Source of the DNA: Simonsiella muelleri ATCC 29453
GTDB taxonomy: Bacteria; Pseudomonadota; Gammaproteobacteria; Burkholderiales; Neisseriaceae
Direction: 5' to 3'
Length of the DNA: 64,000 nt
Assembly (NCBI RefSeq): GCF_002951835.1
Contig: NZ_CP019448.1
Location: 2,108,001 to 2,172,000, forward strand
The notes under the pieces: generated by a model
Seen by the model: only the letters and a program-made list of their open reading frames with translations
Told to the model about the DNA's origin: nothing
Databases searched by the model: none
Shown: piece after piece, positions 26,584-35,524 of the stretch
Numbering within the stretch: position 1 is the first letter of the stretch
How the letters are laid out: every line of letters starts with the position of its first letter
Program-made: the position numbers and the translations under genes

Positions 26584-28968
26584 ATGTCTCAATACGTTAT
26601 CTGGTTTGAAAACTTACGCATGAGCGATGTGGAAAGTGTTGGCGGCAAAAACGCTTCTTTGGGCGAAATGATTAGCCAATTGACCGAAAAAGGAGTACGC
26701 GTTCCAGGTGGATTCGCCACAACCGCTGAAGCGTTCCGCGCATTTTTAGCACATGATGGGCTGAATGAACGGATTTCCAGTGCGTTGGCGGCTTTGGACG
26801 TGGATGATGTAACCGAATTGGCGCGTGTTGGCAAAGAAGTCCGCCAATGGATTTTGGAAACGCCTTTCCCCGAACAATTAAATCAAGAAATTGAAACCGC
26901 GTGGAACAAAATGGTCGCCGATGCAGGCAGCGAGGATATTTCTGTGGCGGTACGTTCTTCTGCAACGGCGGAAGATTTACCCGATGCGTCTTTTGCAGGA
27001 CAACAAGAAACTTATTTAAATATCAAAGGATTAGATAATGTAAAAGAAGCGATGCACCATGTATTCGCGTCTTTGTATAATGACCGTGCCATTTCCTATC
27101 GTGTCCATAAAGGCTTTGATCATGATGTAGTGGCGTTGTCGGCTGGTGTACAACGCATGGTACGCTCCGACAGTGGCGCAGCTGGTGTGATGTTCTCCAT
27201 TGACACGGAAAGTGGTTTTGAAGATGTCGTATTCATTACATCATCTTATGGTTTGGGTGAAACGGTCGTACAAGGTGCCGTCAATCCCGATGAATTCTAT
27301 GTTCACAAACCTACTTTACGCGCAGGTAAACCTGCCGTTTTGCGCAAAACCATGGGTTCTAAACTCATCAAAATGACATTCACCGACAGCGCGCAAGCTG
27401 GTAAATCCGTGCAAACGGTTGATGTGCCTGTGGCAGACCGCAAAAAATTCTCTATTTCTAATGAAGAAATTACAGAATTAGCCAAATACGCCTTAATTAT
27501 TGAAGAGCATTACAATCGCCCAATGGATATTGAATGGGGACGTGATGGCGTGGACGGCAAATTGTATATTTTACAAGCACGCCCAGAAACTGTTAAATCT
27601 CAAGAAAATCAATCAAATAGCTTACGCCGTTACAGCATTACAGGCGAACGCAAAGTATTAGTAGAAGGTCGCGCCATCGGTCAAAAAGTTGGTCAAGGCA
27701 AGGTGCGCTTAGTCAAAGGTGCAGACGAAATGCACTTAGTGGAAGCGGGTGATGTACTCGTAACCGATATGACCGACCCAGATTGGGAACCCGTGATGAA
27801 ACGTGCCGCTGCCATCGTTACCAATCGCGGTGGTCGTACTTGCCACGCGGCGATTATCGCACGTGAATTGGGTATTCCTGCGGTGGTGGGTTGTGGTAAC
27901 GCCTCCGAAGTACTGCAAGAAGGTCAAGCGGTTACCGTGTCTTGCGCTGAAGGCGATACAGGTTTGATTTACAATGGTTTATTAAATGTAGCAGTAGAAG
28001 AAATCGCATTGGACAATATGCCAGAAGCCCCTGTGAAAATCATGATGAATATCGGTAATCCTGAATTAGCATTCAGTTTTGCTAATATTCCAAGCGCAGG
28101 AATTGGTCTGGCACGTATGGAATTCATCATCAATCGCCAAATCGGTATTCACCCACAAGCCCTGTTGGAATTTGATAAATTAGATGAAGATTTACAAGAC
28201 GAAATCCGCGACCGCATCGCAGGTTACGCATTACCAACCGATTTTTATGTGGACAAAATTGCAGAAGGCGTAGCAACTTTGGCTGCATCGGTTTATCCGA
28301 AAAAAGCCATTGTGCGTATGTCTGATTTCAAATCAAACGAATACGCTGGTTTAATTGGCGGTGATATTTACGAACCACACGAAGAAAATCCCATGTTGGG
28401 TTTCCGTGGCGCGGCACGTTATGTATCTGAAAATTTCAAAGAATGTTTCGCCATGGAATGTCGCGCATTGAAACGCGTTCGCGATGAAATGGGGCTGACT
28501 AATGTAGAAATCATGATTCCATTTGTCCGCACATTAACCGAAGCAGAACAAGTGGTTACCATTTTAAAAGAAAATGGTTTGGAACGTGGCAAAAACGGTT
28601 TACGTTTAATCATGATGTGTGAATTGCCAAGTAACGCCGTGTTGGCTGAACAATTCTTGAAATATTTTGACGGTTTCTCCATCGGTTCAAACGACATGAC
28701 GCAATTAACTTTGGGTGTGGATCGCGACAGTGGCGGTGCAATCGCTGCGACTTTTGACGAACGTAACCCAGCGGTAAAAGTGATGCTGAATTTAGCCATT
28801 TCCGCATGTCGCAAACAAAATAAATATGTTGGCATTTGCGGTCAAGGTCCGTCTGATCACCCCGATTTCGCCAAATGGTTGGTGGAAGAAGGCATTGAAA
28901 GCGTATCGTTGAATCCTGATACCGTTGTGGAAACGTGGTTGTATTTGGCTAAAGAATTAAATCAATAA
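26584..28968 (+). CDS. ppsA: Phosphoenolpyruvate synthase
   Basis: Makes PEP from pyruvate and ATP with release of AMP and phosphate, for gluconeogenesis. 794 residues from MSQYVIWFENL. ATP-grasp N-terminal domain (VGGKNASLGEM, about 20-30), a central swivelling His domain with GGRTCHAAIIARELG (catalytic His about 420), and a C-terminal TIM barrel with GSNDMTQLTLGVDRD and GICGQGPSD (catalytic Cys). AGGA ahead of 26584 decides the start over the upstream TTG at 26521. Confidence 0.97.
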   Translation: MSQYVIWFENLRMSDVESVGGKNASLGEMISQLTEKGVRVPGGFATTAEAFRAFLAHDGLNERISSALAALDVDDVTELARVGKEVRQWILETPFPEQLNQEIETAWNKMVADAGSEDISVAVRSSATAEDLPDASFAGQQETYLNIKGLDNVKEAMHHVFASLYNDRAISYRVHKGFDHDVVALSAGVQRMVRSDSGAAGVMFSIDTESGFEDVVFITSSYGLGETVVQGAVNPDEFYVHKPTLRAGKPAVLRKTMGSKLIKMTFTDSAQAGKSVQTVDVPVADRKKFSISNEEITELAKYALIIEEHYNRPMDIEWGRDGVDGKLYILQARPETVKSQENQSNSLRRYSITGERKVLVEGRAIGQKVGQGKVRLVKGADEMHLVEAGDVLVTDMTDPDWEPVMKRAAAIVTNRGGRTCHAAIIARELGIPAVVGCGNASEVLQEGQAVTVSCAEGDTGLIYNGLLNVAVEEIALDNMPEAPVKIMMNIGNPELAFSFANIPSAGIGLARMEFIINRQIGIHPQALLEFDKLDEDLQDEIRDRIAGYALPTDFYVDKIAEGVATLAASVYPKKAIVRMSDFKSNEYAGLIGGDIYEPHEENPMLGFRGAARYVSENFKECFAMECRALKRVRDEMGLTNVEIMIPFVRTLTEAEQVVTILKENGLERGKNGLRLIMMCELPSNAVLAEQFLKYFDGFSIGSNDMTQLTLGVDRDSGGAIAATFDERNPAVKVMLNLAISACRKQNKYVGICGQGPSDHPDFAKWLVEEGIESVSLNPDTVVETWLYLAKELNQ

Positions 28969-28976
28969 ACGTGTTT

Positions 28977-29027
28977 GAAATTTTCAGGCTGCCTTTGTTT
29001 TAATAATGAAGGCAGCCTGAAAATTTT
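28977..29027 (+). terminator. DUS-pair terminator after ppsA
   Basis: Inverted DUS copies extend to a stem of about 18 bp (AAATTTTCAGGCTGCCTT and complement) with a 13-base loop, then TTTTATC. Confidence 0.75.
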
Positions 29028-29073
29028 ATCTATATTGAATAAAAAAGGAATTTTTATTTTAATCCACACTATT

Positions 29074-29236
29074 AGAACCTGTGTTCACAGCCAAGCGCGA
29101 TGTCTTTTTGCCCCATTTGGCACGCCTGCTACGTTAAATTTCATGCCAATAGGAACGCTATTGACATAAAATTCGTCTTACATTCGCACCAACTGGGACA
29201 AAAATCCATTTCACGTTGGCTATGAATACAGGTTCT
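29074..29236. mobile_element. Miniature inverted-repeat element A, copy 1 (163 bp)
   Basis: The ends are AGAACCTGTGTTCACAGCC and, reversed, AGAACCTGTATTCATAGCC. It is flanked by TATT on both sides (29070-29073 and 29237-29240). No coding capacity. A diverged copy lies at 30841-30993 in the opposite orientation. The right edge supplies the last A of the neighbouring gene's TAA stop. I do not recognise the parent element. Confidence 0.7.
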
Positions 29237-29673
29237 TATTTTGTCTGAAAGGCTGCCTGAAAATGTTGGTCGTCCACTTGCCATTGAATCAGCCAATCAT
29301 GGCGAGATTGCGTGCATAATGGTAAATGCACATTTTCCGCCAACCAAGTACCATCTGCTTGTTTATTCAGCACAAAACGATTAAATCCCATGTCCATATC
29401 AACCATACTGAACGATGCGGTCATTTGCTGCGTATTGGGCGCAACCCCAGTCGCACGGATGTGAAATGGCGTTTTATTGTCGCCCACGCCCACTAATTGT
29501 AAATTTGCCCCCTGCCCAAATGGGCAACCCGATTGCGTGATTTGACAAGATTTTGCCGTTTGATGAATGGGTTGGCGAGACTCCCACCACAGCAACATTG
29601 CCCCTTTTAACAGTGCCAAAATAATCAAAGCTGCTCCCACGAGCAGCCATTTTTTATCATTTGTTATCATCAT
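29236..29673 (-). CDS. Small membrane-anchored protein, FixH/YtkA-like
   Basis: 145 residues: one membrane helix at about 9-30, then a periplasmic beta-rich domain with two N-terminal cysteines (CQITQSGC) and DMDMGFNRFVL ... LPLCTQSRHDWLIQW. The MDMGxNR and LPxC pattern recalls FixH/YtkA-like domains, sometimes tied to copper handling or oxidase maturation; this is weak. A DUS encodes FQAAF near the C-terminus. Its stop codon lies on the edge of element A copy 1. Just downstream of dapF on the same strand. Confidence 0.6.
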   Translation of the reverse strand: MMITNDKKWLLVGAALIILALLKGAMLLWWESRQPIHQTAKSCQITQSGCPFGQGANLQLVGVGDNKTPFHIRATGVAPNTQQMTASFSMVDMDMGFNRFVLNKQADGTWLAENVHLPLCTQSRHDWLIQWQVDDQHFQAAFQTK

Positions 29674-29730
29674 AATATTTTGTATTTCAGGCAGCCTGAA
29701 AGGTTAAGCTGCCTGATTATCAAATAAAAA

Positions 29731-30579
29731 TTAATAAGTTAATTCGCCTGAAAATACGGTTACAGCTGGGCCCATCATCATCACATCACTGCCCTCTTCC
29801 CAACTGATTTGCAATTCCCCCCCTGGTAACACCACACGCACCCATTCGCCAGATGCAACCGCCCCCAAACGCACACCTGCCACCACCGCCGCACACGCGC
29901 CTGTGCCGCATGCTTGCGTTTCGCCTGCACCACGTTCGTAAACGCGTAATTTAATATGATTTTTATCAACTACTTGCATAAAACCCACATTTACTTTTTG
30001 TGGAAAACGCTGATGATTTTGCAACGCCGCGCCCCAACTCTCCACAGGCGCATCATCCACATTACCGACCCACATCACCGCGTGTGGATTGCCCATGTTG
30101 ACCAACGACATTTCCGCGCTATCCAAATCTTTCACGACAATATAGCTTACCGCACCCACTTGTTCACCCGAACGCAACACAAACGGTACATCTTCAGGTG
30201 CAAAACGCGGTTGCCCCATGTTCACGGTTACCAAACCATCATCATTCAAACGCGGTTTGATGATGCCCTTAGCGGTTTGTACCACGATTTCTTGTTTGTC
30301 TGTTAAACCTTGTTCAGTAACAAATTTAACAAAACAACGTGCGCCATTACCACATTGCTCCACTTCGCTGCCATCGGCATTAAAAATGCGGTAACCAAAA
30401 TCCACGCCTTCGGTTTGACTGGATTCTACGATTAACAATTGGTCAAATCCCACGCCCGTGTGGCGGTCTGCCCATTCGCGAATGGGGGCATTGGCAGTAT
30501 CGAATGTTTGGCGCGTGGCATCAATGACCATGAAATCATTACCCAAACCATGCATTTTGGAGAATTTTAGAGTAGGCAT
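29731..30579 (-). CDS. dapF: Diaminopimelate epimerase
   Basis: Converts LL- to meso-diaminopimelate for lysine and peptidoglycan, without cofactor. 282 residues in two mirrored halves. The two catalytic cysteines are in EQCGNGARCF (Cys about 76) and QACGTGACAA (Cys about 223), and GNPHAVMWV lies between. AGGA precedes the ATG. The spacer upstream carries the DnaA-box cluster. Confidence 0.97.
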   Translation of the reverse strand: MPTLKFSKMHGLGNDFMVIDATRQTFDTANAPIREWADRHTGVGFDQLLIVESSQTEGVDFGYRIFNADGSEVEQCGNGARCFVKFVTEQGLTDKQEIVVQTAKGIIKPRLNDDGLVTVNMGQPRFAPEDVPFVLRSGEQVGAVSYIVVKDLDSAEMSLVNMGNPHAVMWVGNVDDAPVESWGAALQNHQRFPQKVNVGFMQVVDKNHIKLRVYERGAGETQACGTGACAAVVAGVRLGAVASGEWVRVVLPGGELQISWEEGSDVMMMGPAVTVFSGELTY

Positions 30580-30992
30580 CGCTATTTCCTATCAGTGGTT
30601 ATTTCAATTATTGATACGCAAGCATTTTATCCACAAACAAAACAAAATATCAATGTTAAAAAATGTATTCAAAATCAATGATTACAAATTAAATTATTGA
30701 ATTTAAATTATTTAATTTGATTAAAATTTAAGCAAAAATAGCTTGGTAACTCACGCGAAAGCAAATTTCAACCATACAAAGTGGCTGTCCACATGGTTAT
30801 CCACAGATTTTGTGGGTAAGTTTATCAGCACTGAAACCTTAGAACCTATATTCATGGCCAACGTGAAATGATTTTTGTCCTAGTTGGTATGAATGTAAGG
30901 CAAATTTTATGCTAATAGCGTTCCTATTAGCGTGAAATTCAACGCTGCAGGCGTGCTAAATGAGGCAGCTTGGCGGTGTAAATACGGTTTTC
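30580..30992. other. dapF-argS spacer: AT-rich tract, DnaA boxes, element A copy
   Basis: 413 bp. 30640-30740 is almost pure A/T. Perfect TTATCCACA boxes lie at 30627-30635 and 30797-30805, a near match TGTCCACA at 30786-30793, and an inverted one-mismatch box at 30811-30819. The right half (30841 on) is element A copy 2. No gene seen. Confidence 0.65.
30627..30819. promoter_or_regulatory. DnaA-box cluster flanking an AT-rich tract
   Basis: Two consensus 9-mers TTATCCACA plus two near matches within 193 bp, on both sides of an AT-rich stretch, as in replication origins or DnaA-titration sites. Function not shown. Confidence 0.45.
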
Positions 30993-30993
30993 T
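30841..30993. mobile_element. Miniature inverted-repeat element A, copy 2 (diverged)
   Basis: Begins AGAACCTATATTCATGGCC and follows copy 1 (reverse complement) with scattered substitutions to GGCGGTGTAAATACGGTTTTCT, a decayed right end. An internal gap of about 10 bp relative to copy 1. No target duplication remains. It abuts the argS stop codon. Confidence 0.65.
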
Positions 30994-32696
30994 TACATCA
31001 CGTCTAAAACATCAATCCCAAGCAAATCTAAACCCATTTTTAACGTTTCGCCTGTTAATTGTGCCAATTTCAAACGCGAATCGCGTACATCGCCCTCTGC
31101 TTTCAAAATCGGGCAGGCTTCGTAAAAACGGCTAAACAACGTCGCCAATTGATATAAATAATTCGCCAAATAGTGTGGAAACGAAGTTTCTGCAACGCTT
31201 TGTAACACGTCTTCAAATTTTAATAACTCTACCGCAAGTTGCTGTTCTAAAGGCTGTTCCAATTTTAAGGCTGCCTGAACATTCCAATCGCCCACTTTTT
31301 TGAATACGCTTTGTACGCGTGTGTAAGCGTATTGCAAATATGGCGCAGTATTGCCTTCAAATGACAGCATATTGTCCCAATCAAACACATAATCACTGGT
31401 GCGATTTTTGCTTAAATCCGCGTATTTCACCGCGCCAATGCCCACCGTTTCGCCAATTTTTACCGCGTCCAAATCACTTAATTTGGGATTTTTATCTCTC
31501 ACCAATTTCGTGGCACGTTCCACAGCTTCATCAAGCAAATCAACTAGTTTTACCGTATCACCCGAACGGGTTTTAAATGGTTTGCCGTCTTTGCTCATCA
31601 TCGTGCCAAAACCAATAAATTCAGCGGATACGTTTTCAGGCAGCCAACCAGCTTTACGCGATGCAGTGAACAATTGTTTAAAATGCAAATCTTGGCGCGT
31701 ATCAACCACGTACAGCAAACGCGTACCGCCCAGTTTGCCCACGCGATAACGCATACAGGCAAAATCCGTAGTCGCGTATAAAAAGCCACCACCTTGTTTT
31801 TGCACAATAAATGCGGCAGGTTCGCCCTCTTTATTCTTGAATTCATCCAAAAACACCACTTTTGCGCCGTCTGAATCCACCGCCAAGCCTTTGGCTTCCA
31901 ACTCATTGATAACATTATGCAAATCCGCGTTATATGAAGATTCTCCAGCCACATCAGCGCGTTGCAATTTCAAACCGAGTTTCGCATAGACTTCTTCCGC
32001 GTGCTGCAAGGAAATTTCCACAAATTGTCGCCACAATGCCAACACAGCTTCATCACCGCTTTGCAATTTCACAACGTATTCACGCGCCAAATCAGCAAAC
32101 GCCGCATCTTCATCAAAACGAATTTTCGCATTACGGTAAAACTGCTCCAAGTCCGCCAGTTTAAATTCAGCATTATCCTTTTGTTGCTCAACCAGATATG
32201 CCACCAGCATACCAAATTGTGTCCCCCAATCGCCGACATGGTTTTGACGAATGACCTTGTGTCCCAAAAATTCCAACACACGCGAAATACTGTCGCCAAT
32301 AATAGACGAGCGCAAATGCCCAACGTGCATTTCTTTGGCAAGATTAGGCGACGAATAGTCAATCACAATGGTATTAGGCGTAGCGGTTTTTTCAATATTC
32401 AGGCTGCCTGAAAGCTGTTGCGCCAAAAATTCAGGCGATAAACGCAAATTAACAAAGCCCAGACCCGCTACTTCTGCACCAGCAAATGCGCCTTTACCAT
32501 TGAGTTCATCCGCAATTTTTTGTGCTAATTCGCGTGGATTCTGTCCAACTTTTTTTGCTGCACCCATCACGCCGTTAATCTGAAAATCGCCATGTTTCGC
32601 GTCTTTGGGAGATTGCAACACAATCGGGCTGCCTGAAATACCTGCGACAGCAAAGGCTTGTTCAATTTGATTGGATAAAGTTTGTTGTAATTTCAT
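30993..32696 (-). CDS. argS: Arginine-tRNA ligase
   Basis: Class I synthetase, 567 residues. Arg-tRNA-synthetase N-terminal domain (1-85), catalytic core with HVGHLRSSIIGDS (HIGH motif about 122-125), the second motif in MMSKDGKPFKTRSG (KMSKS position lacks the first Lys, common in ArgS), and an anticodon-binding helical domain ending LGIDVLDVM. The stop TAA lies at the edge of element A copy 2. In-frame DUS codes GSLN near residue 96. Confidence 0.97.
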   Translation of the reverse strand: MKLQQTLSNQIEQAFAVAGISGSPIVLQSPKDAKHGDFQINGVMGAAKKVGQNPRELAQKIADELNGKGAFAGAEVAGLGFVNLRLSPEFLAQQLSGSLNIEKTATPNTIVIDYSSPNLAKEMHVGHLRSSIIGDSISRVLEFLGHKVIRQNHVGDWGTQFGMLVAYLVEQQKDNAEFKLADLEQFYRNAKIRFDEDAAFADLAREYVVKLQSGDEAVLALWRQFVEISLQHAEEVYAKLGLKLQRADVAGESSYNADLHNVINELEAKGLAVDSDGAKVVFLDEFKNKEGEPAAFIVQKQGGGFLYATTDFACMRYRVGKLGGTRLLYVVDTRQDLHFKQLFTASRKAGWLPENVSAEFIGFGTMMSKDGKPFKTRSGDTVKLVDLLDEAVERATKLVRDKNPKLSDLDAVKIGETVGIGAVKYADLSKNRTSDYVFDWDNMLSFEGNTAPYLQYAYTRVQSVFKKVGDWNVQAALKLEQPLEQQLAVELLKFEDVLQSVAETSFPHYLANYLYQLATLFSRFYEACPILKAEGDVRDSRLKLAQLTGETLKMGLDLLGIDVLDVM

Positions 32697-32768
32697 AATA
32701 TTTTTAATTTAAGTTAAAACTAGATTTTAAGGCAATGCTCATTTTAATATAGTTTGAAAATTACTATA

Positions 32769-33843
32769 TTATAATTGTTTAGAAAAATAAATTATACAAG
32801 GTTTTTCAATAAATTTATGGATAAAGAATGCAGATACAACACATAGTAAAATATAAAATAAACTATTTAAATAATTGAATTCCTGATGTGTCCATTGAAA
32901 TATATTGATAAAAAATGGATGTATTAAATACATTGGATAGGAAATATTACCAAAAAATTGACCTATTCCATTATTAAACCAATGGAAAATAACACCTCTT
33001 CTATGTGCCAGAGAAATAATAAATACCATACAAATAAATGGAAATACAAATTCATTCACACGATTGTAACTAATTTTTCTATACAATAAGAAACATAGAA
33101 CTAATACAATAAGTTGAAACACGGTTGCCCAGTTGTTCGTTGTTCGTTGTTCGTTGTTCGTTGTTCGTTGTTCGTTGTTCGTTGTTCGTTGTTCGTTGTT
33201 CAAAAATAGTATACGCTATAACTCCTAGTGAATAATCTAATAAACAACGAATTACACCATAAGTAATAAATGGATAAGCAAGCGCATAGTGAATCCTTAG
33301 AAAATCTGATGTATCATTTACTATCTTTAAAAAAGCAAATAGGCTGAATATTATCAAAACTGGTAATAATAATTGACTAGCATATTTCCTTATTACAAAT
33401 ACTAATGGAAATAATAAAACACCTACCCAAAACTCCGCAGAAATAGTGTATGAAATACCTAATGGTTCAAAATATATAAATCGCAAATTATTCATTGGCA
33501 ACATCTCGCCAATAGATAAAATCCTGATGACATCTAATGAATTTGGCTTAACAAAATTCTCTGCAAAAAAATATTGCGGAATAAGTGTAATAATCACGCA
33601 AAATAAATAAACAGGTATCAACCGAAAATACCGACTTTTAATAAATTTATACGTATTAAAATTTTCTTTATTAAAAACAGAGGCAGAAATCACAAATCCA
33701 CTTAACACTAAAAAGAAATCAACCGCCAATATAAATGACAATGGCATCTTACTTGTTTGCCCATTCCAATGAAAAAAATGACCCAATGCCACAGCGATTG
33801 ACATAATTCCACGAAAAAAATCTAAACTAATGTTCCTTTTCAT
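32769..33843 (-). pseudogene. Acyltransferase-3 family protein, phase-variable, OFF (frameshifted)
   Basis: Integral membrane O-acyltransferase (OafA/YrhL type) that adds acetyl or similar groups to surface sugars. The N-terminal frame (33843 to about 33203) starts MKRNISLDFFRGIMSIAVALG with the catalytic-type His in GHFFHW; the C-terminal frame (to 32769) continues the membrane helices (FGNISYPMYLIHPFF). Between them lie ten GAACAAC heptamers at 33132-33201. With ten units the first frame ends at 33079. Losing one unit or gaining two fuses the frames; nine units give a 355-residue protein, the normal size. So this is contingency switching rather than decay. Confidence 0.88.
33132..33201 (-). 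repeat. Heptanucleotide tandem repeat (GAACAAC)x10
   Basis: Exactly 70 bp of a 7-bp unit (GTTGTTC on the + strand) with no interruption, inside the acyltransferase frame. It encodes EQRTTNN per three units. Seven is not a multiple of three, so slippage switches frame. Confidence 0.97.
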
Positions 33844-33884
33844 TATACAAATTCCTTTTCCAAATTACACAAAAACAAAAAATA

Positions 33885-33985
33885 GACTTCCAGCGAAACC
33901 CCAATTTTTCTAGGTTTTAGAATTTTGCTAAATCCTGTAATTCAGCGTATTTTAAAAAATTGGGATTATTGTTTCGCAGGAAGTC
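33885..33985. mobile_element. Miniature inverted-repeat element B (101 bp)
   Basis: Ends GACTTCCAGCGAAAC and, reversed, GACTTCCTGCGAAAC, each followed by CCCAATTTTT a few bases in; flanked by TA on both sides (33883-33884, 33986-33987). No coding capacity. TA duplication suggests mobilisation by an IS5-like transposase; the ends differ from the intact IS at 14521. Confidence 0.7.
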
Positions 33986-33994
33986 TATTATAAT

Positions 33995-34549
33995 TCACGG
34001 CAAAGTTTTGCACTCTTGCCACTGTCCCAATTCCAGTCCCAAATCAAATAGGTTAACACGCCCAATGCCCACACGAATCAAGCGTAAACATGGATAACCT
34101 GCTTTTGCCGTCATGCGGCGAACTTGGCGGTTTTTGCCTTCGCGAATTTGGATTTGCAACCAAAAATCAGGAACGGTTTTGCGCTCTCGAATGGGCGGAT
34201 GACGCGTCCAAATCTGCGCAATTTCATTGGTTTCAAGCAAACGAATTTGGGCAGGTTGTGCAACAAAATCACCCAAATCCAATGGTTGCTGCAAACGCGC
34301 CAATTTGTCCGCATCGGGCGAACCCTCCAATTGCGCCCAATAGGTTTTGACGATTTTATTGCGTGGGTCGGTAATTCGGGCTTGCTGTTTGCCGTCATCG
34401 GTCAAAAGCAATAAGCCTTCACTGTCGGTGTCCAGTCGCCCTGCTGGGTACACGTTGGGTACGTTCACAAAATCTTTGAGTGTGCGGTATTTTTCGTGTG
34501 GACTGAATTGGCAAATCACGCCATAAGGTTTATTCAATGCAATTAACAT
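33995..34549 (-). CDS. rluE: RsuA/RluE-family 23S rRNA pseudouridine synthase
   Basis: 184 residues without an S4 domain, matching RluE (pseudouridine 2457 of 23S rRNA). Catalytic Asp in YPAGRLDTDSEGLLLLT (about 34-50), LNKPYGVICQF near the start, and the closing EGKNRQVRRMTAKAG. Starts 17 bp after parB with a DUS-like sequence in the gap, so the two are probably co-transcribed. Confidence 0.9.
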   Translation of the reverse strand: MLIALNKPYGVICQFSPHEKYRTLKDFVNVPNVYPAGRLDTDSEGLLLLTDDGKQQARITDPRNKIVKTYWAQLEGSPDADKLARLQQPLDLGDFVAQPAQIRLLETNEIAQIWTRHPPIRERKTVPDFWLQIQIREGKNRQVRRMTAKAGYPCLRLIRVGIGRVNLFDLGLELGQWQECKTLP

Positions 34550-34566
34550 TTTTCAAGCTGCCTGAA

Positions 34567-35439
34567 TTATTTATCAATGGTTACACCCAATTTTTTCATC
34601 AACATTTCAAACGTATCCGCATTATCAAAATTCAAAATGATTTTGCCTCTTTTGCGGTCGCGTGTTTTGATTTCGGCAGCTACGCCAATTTGTTGAATCA
34701 GGGCATCGGTTAAACGATTGACATCGGGATCAATGCGTTTAGTGGTTTCTGTTTTTTTGCCTGTCATCAAGCTTTGGCTACGGCGTTCCATTTCGCGCAC
34801 CGACCAGCCATTTTTCACGGCTTTATGTGCCAAATCAAGTTGTTCTGCCACAGGCAAACTCAACAACGCACGCGCGTGTCCCATTTCCAAATGACGTTTA
34901 AACAACAAATCTTGTACAGGCTCGGGTAATTTCAACAATCGTAAACTATTTGAAATCGAACTGCGACTACGCCCAATCGCCTCAGCAACGGTTTCATGAG
35001 TCAATTCGAATTCGTCAATCAGCCGTTTGAGACCTTGTGCTTCTTCAATGGGATTGAGATTCTCGCGCTGCATATTTTCAATCAAGCCCATCGCCATGGT
35101 ACTGCGATCGTCCACATTTTTGATGACCACAGGAATTTCAGTCAAACCAGCCAACTGCGCAGCACGCCAACGGCGTTCACCTGCGATTAATTCATACAAT
35201 TGTCCACCTTGTTCGCGCACAATCACAGGCTGAATCACGCCTTGCGCCCTGATGGATTCCGCTAAATCGGTTAATGCGGCATCGTCCATTTGCACACGCG
35301 CTTGATATTTTCCAGGCGTGATGTCGGCAATCGGCAGCGTGGTTAAACGATCGCCTGATTCTTCATCATAGCTGGCTGGAGAAATCGAAATCAGCGCATC
35401 TAAACCACGTCCTAATCCGCCTTTTGATTTGATTGCCAT
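34567..35439 (-). CDS. parB: Chromosome-partitioning protein ParB
   Basis: CTP-dependent DNA clamp that loads at parS and segregates origins. 290 residues: LGRGLDALI at the N-terminus (ParA contact), ParB/Srx domain with ITPGKYQARVQM (about 40-51) and GERRWRAAQLAG (about 86-97), HTH domain about 130-200 (AEAIGRSRSSISNSLRLL), and a C-terminal dimerisation leucine zipper. No parA is adjacent here, and I found no full TGTTTCACGTGAAACA parS in the window. Followed by rluE. Confidence 0.95.
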   Translation of the reverse strand: MAIKSKGGLGRGLDALISISPASYDEESGDRLTTLPIADITPGKYQARVQMDDAALTDLAESIRAQGVIQPVIVREQGGQLYELIAGERRWRAAQLAGLTEIPVVIKNVDDRSTMAMGLIENMQRENLNPIEEAQGLKRLIDEFELTHETVAEAIGRSRSSISNSLRLLKLPEPVQDLLFKRHLEMGHARALLSLPVAEQLDLAHKAVKNGWSVREMERRSQSLMTGKKTETTKRIDPDVNRLTDALIQQIGVAAEIKTRDRKRGKIILNFDNADTFEMLMKKLGVTIDK

Positions 35440-35524
35440 AACTTTTCTTTCTTTAAATAATCAATTGGGTGTATTTTAACATTTTCAGGCTGCCTGAAAA
35501 CGCGAACAAGACGTTTGCACGCGA

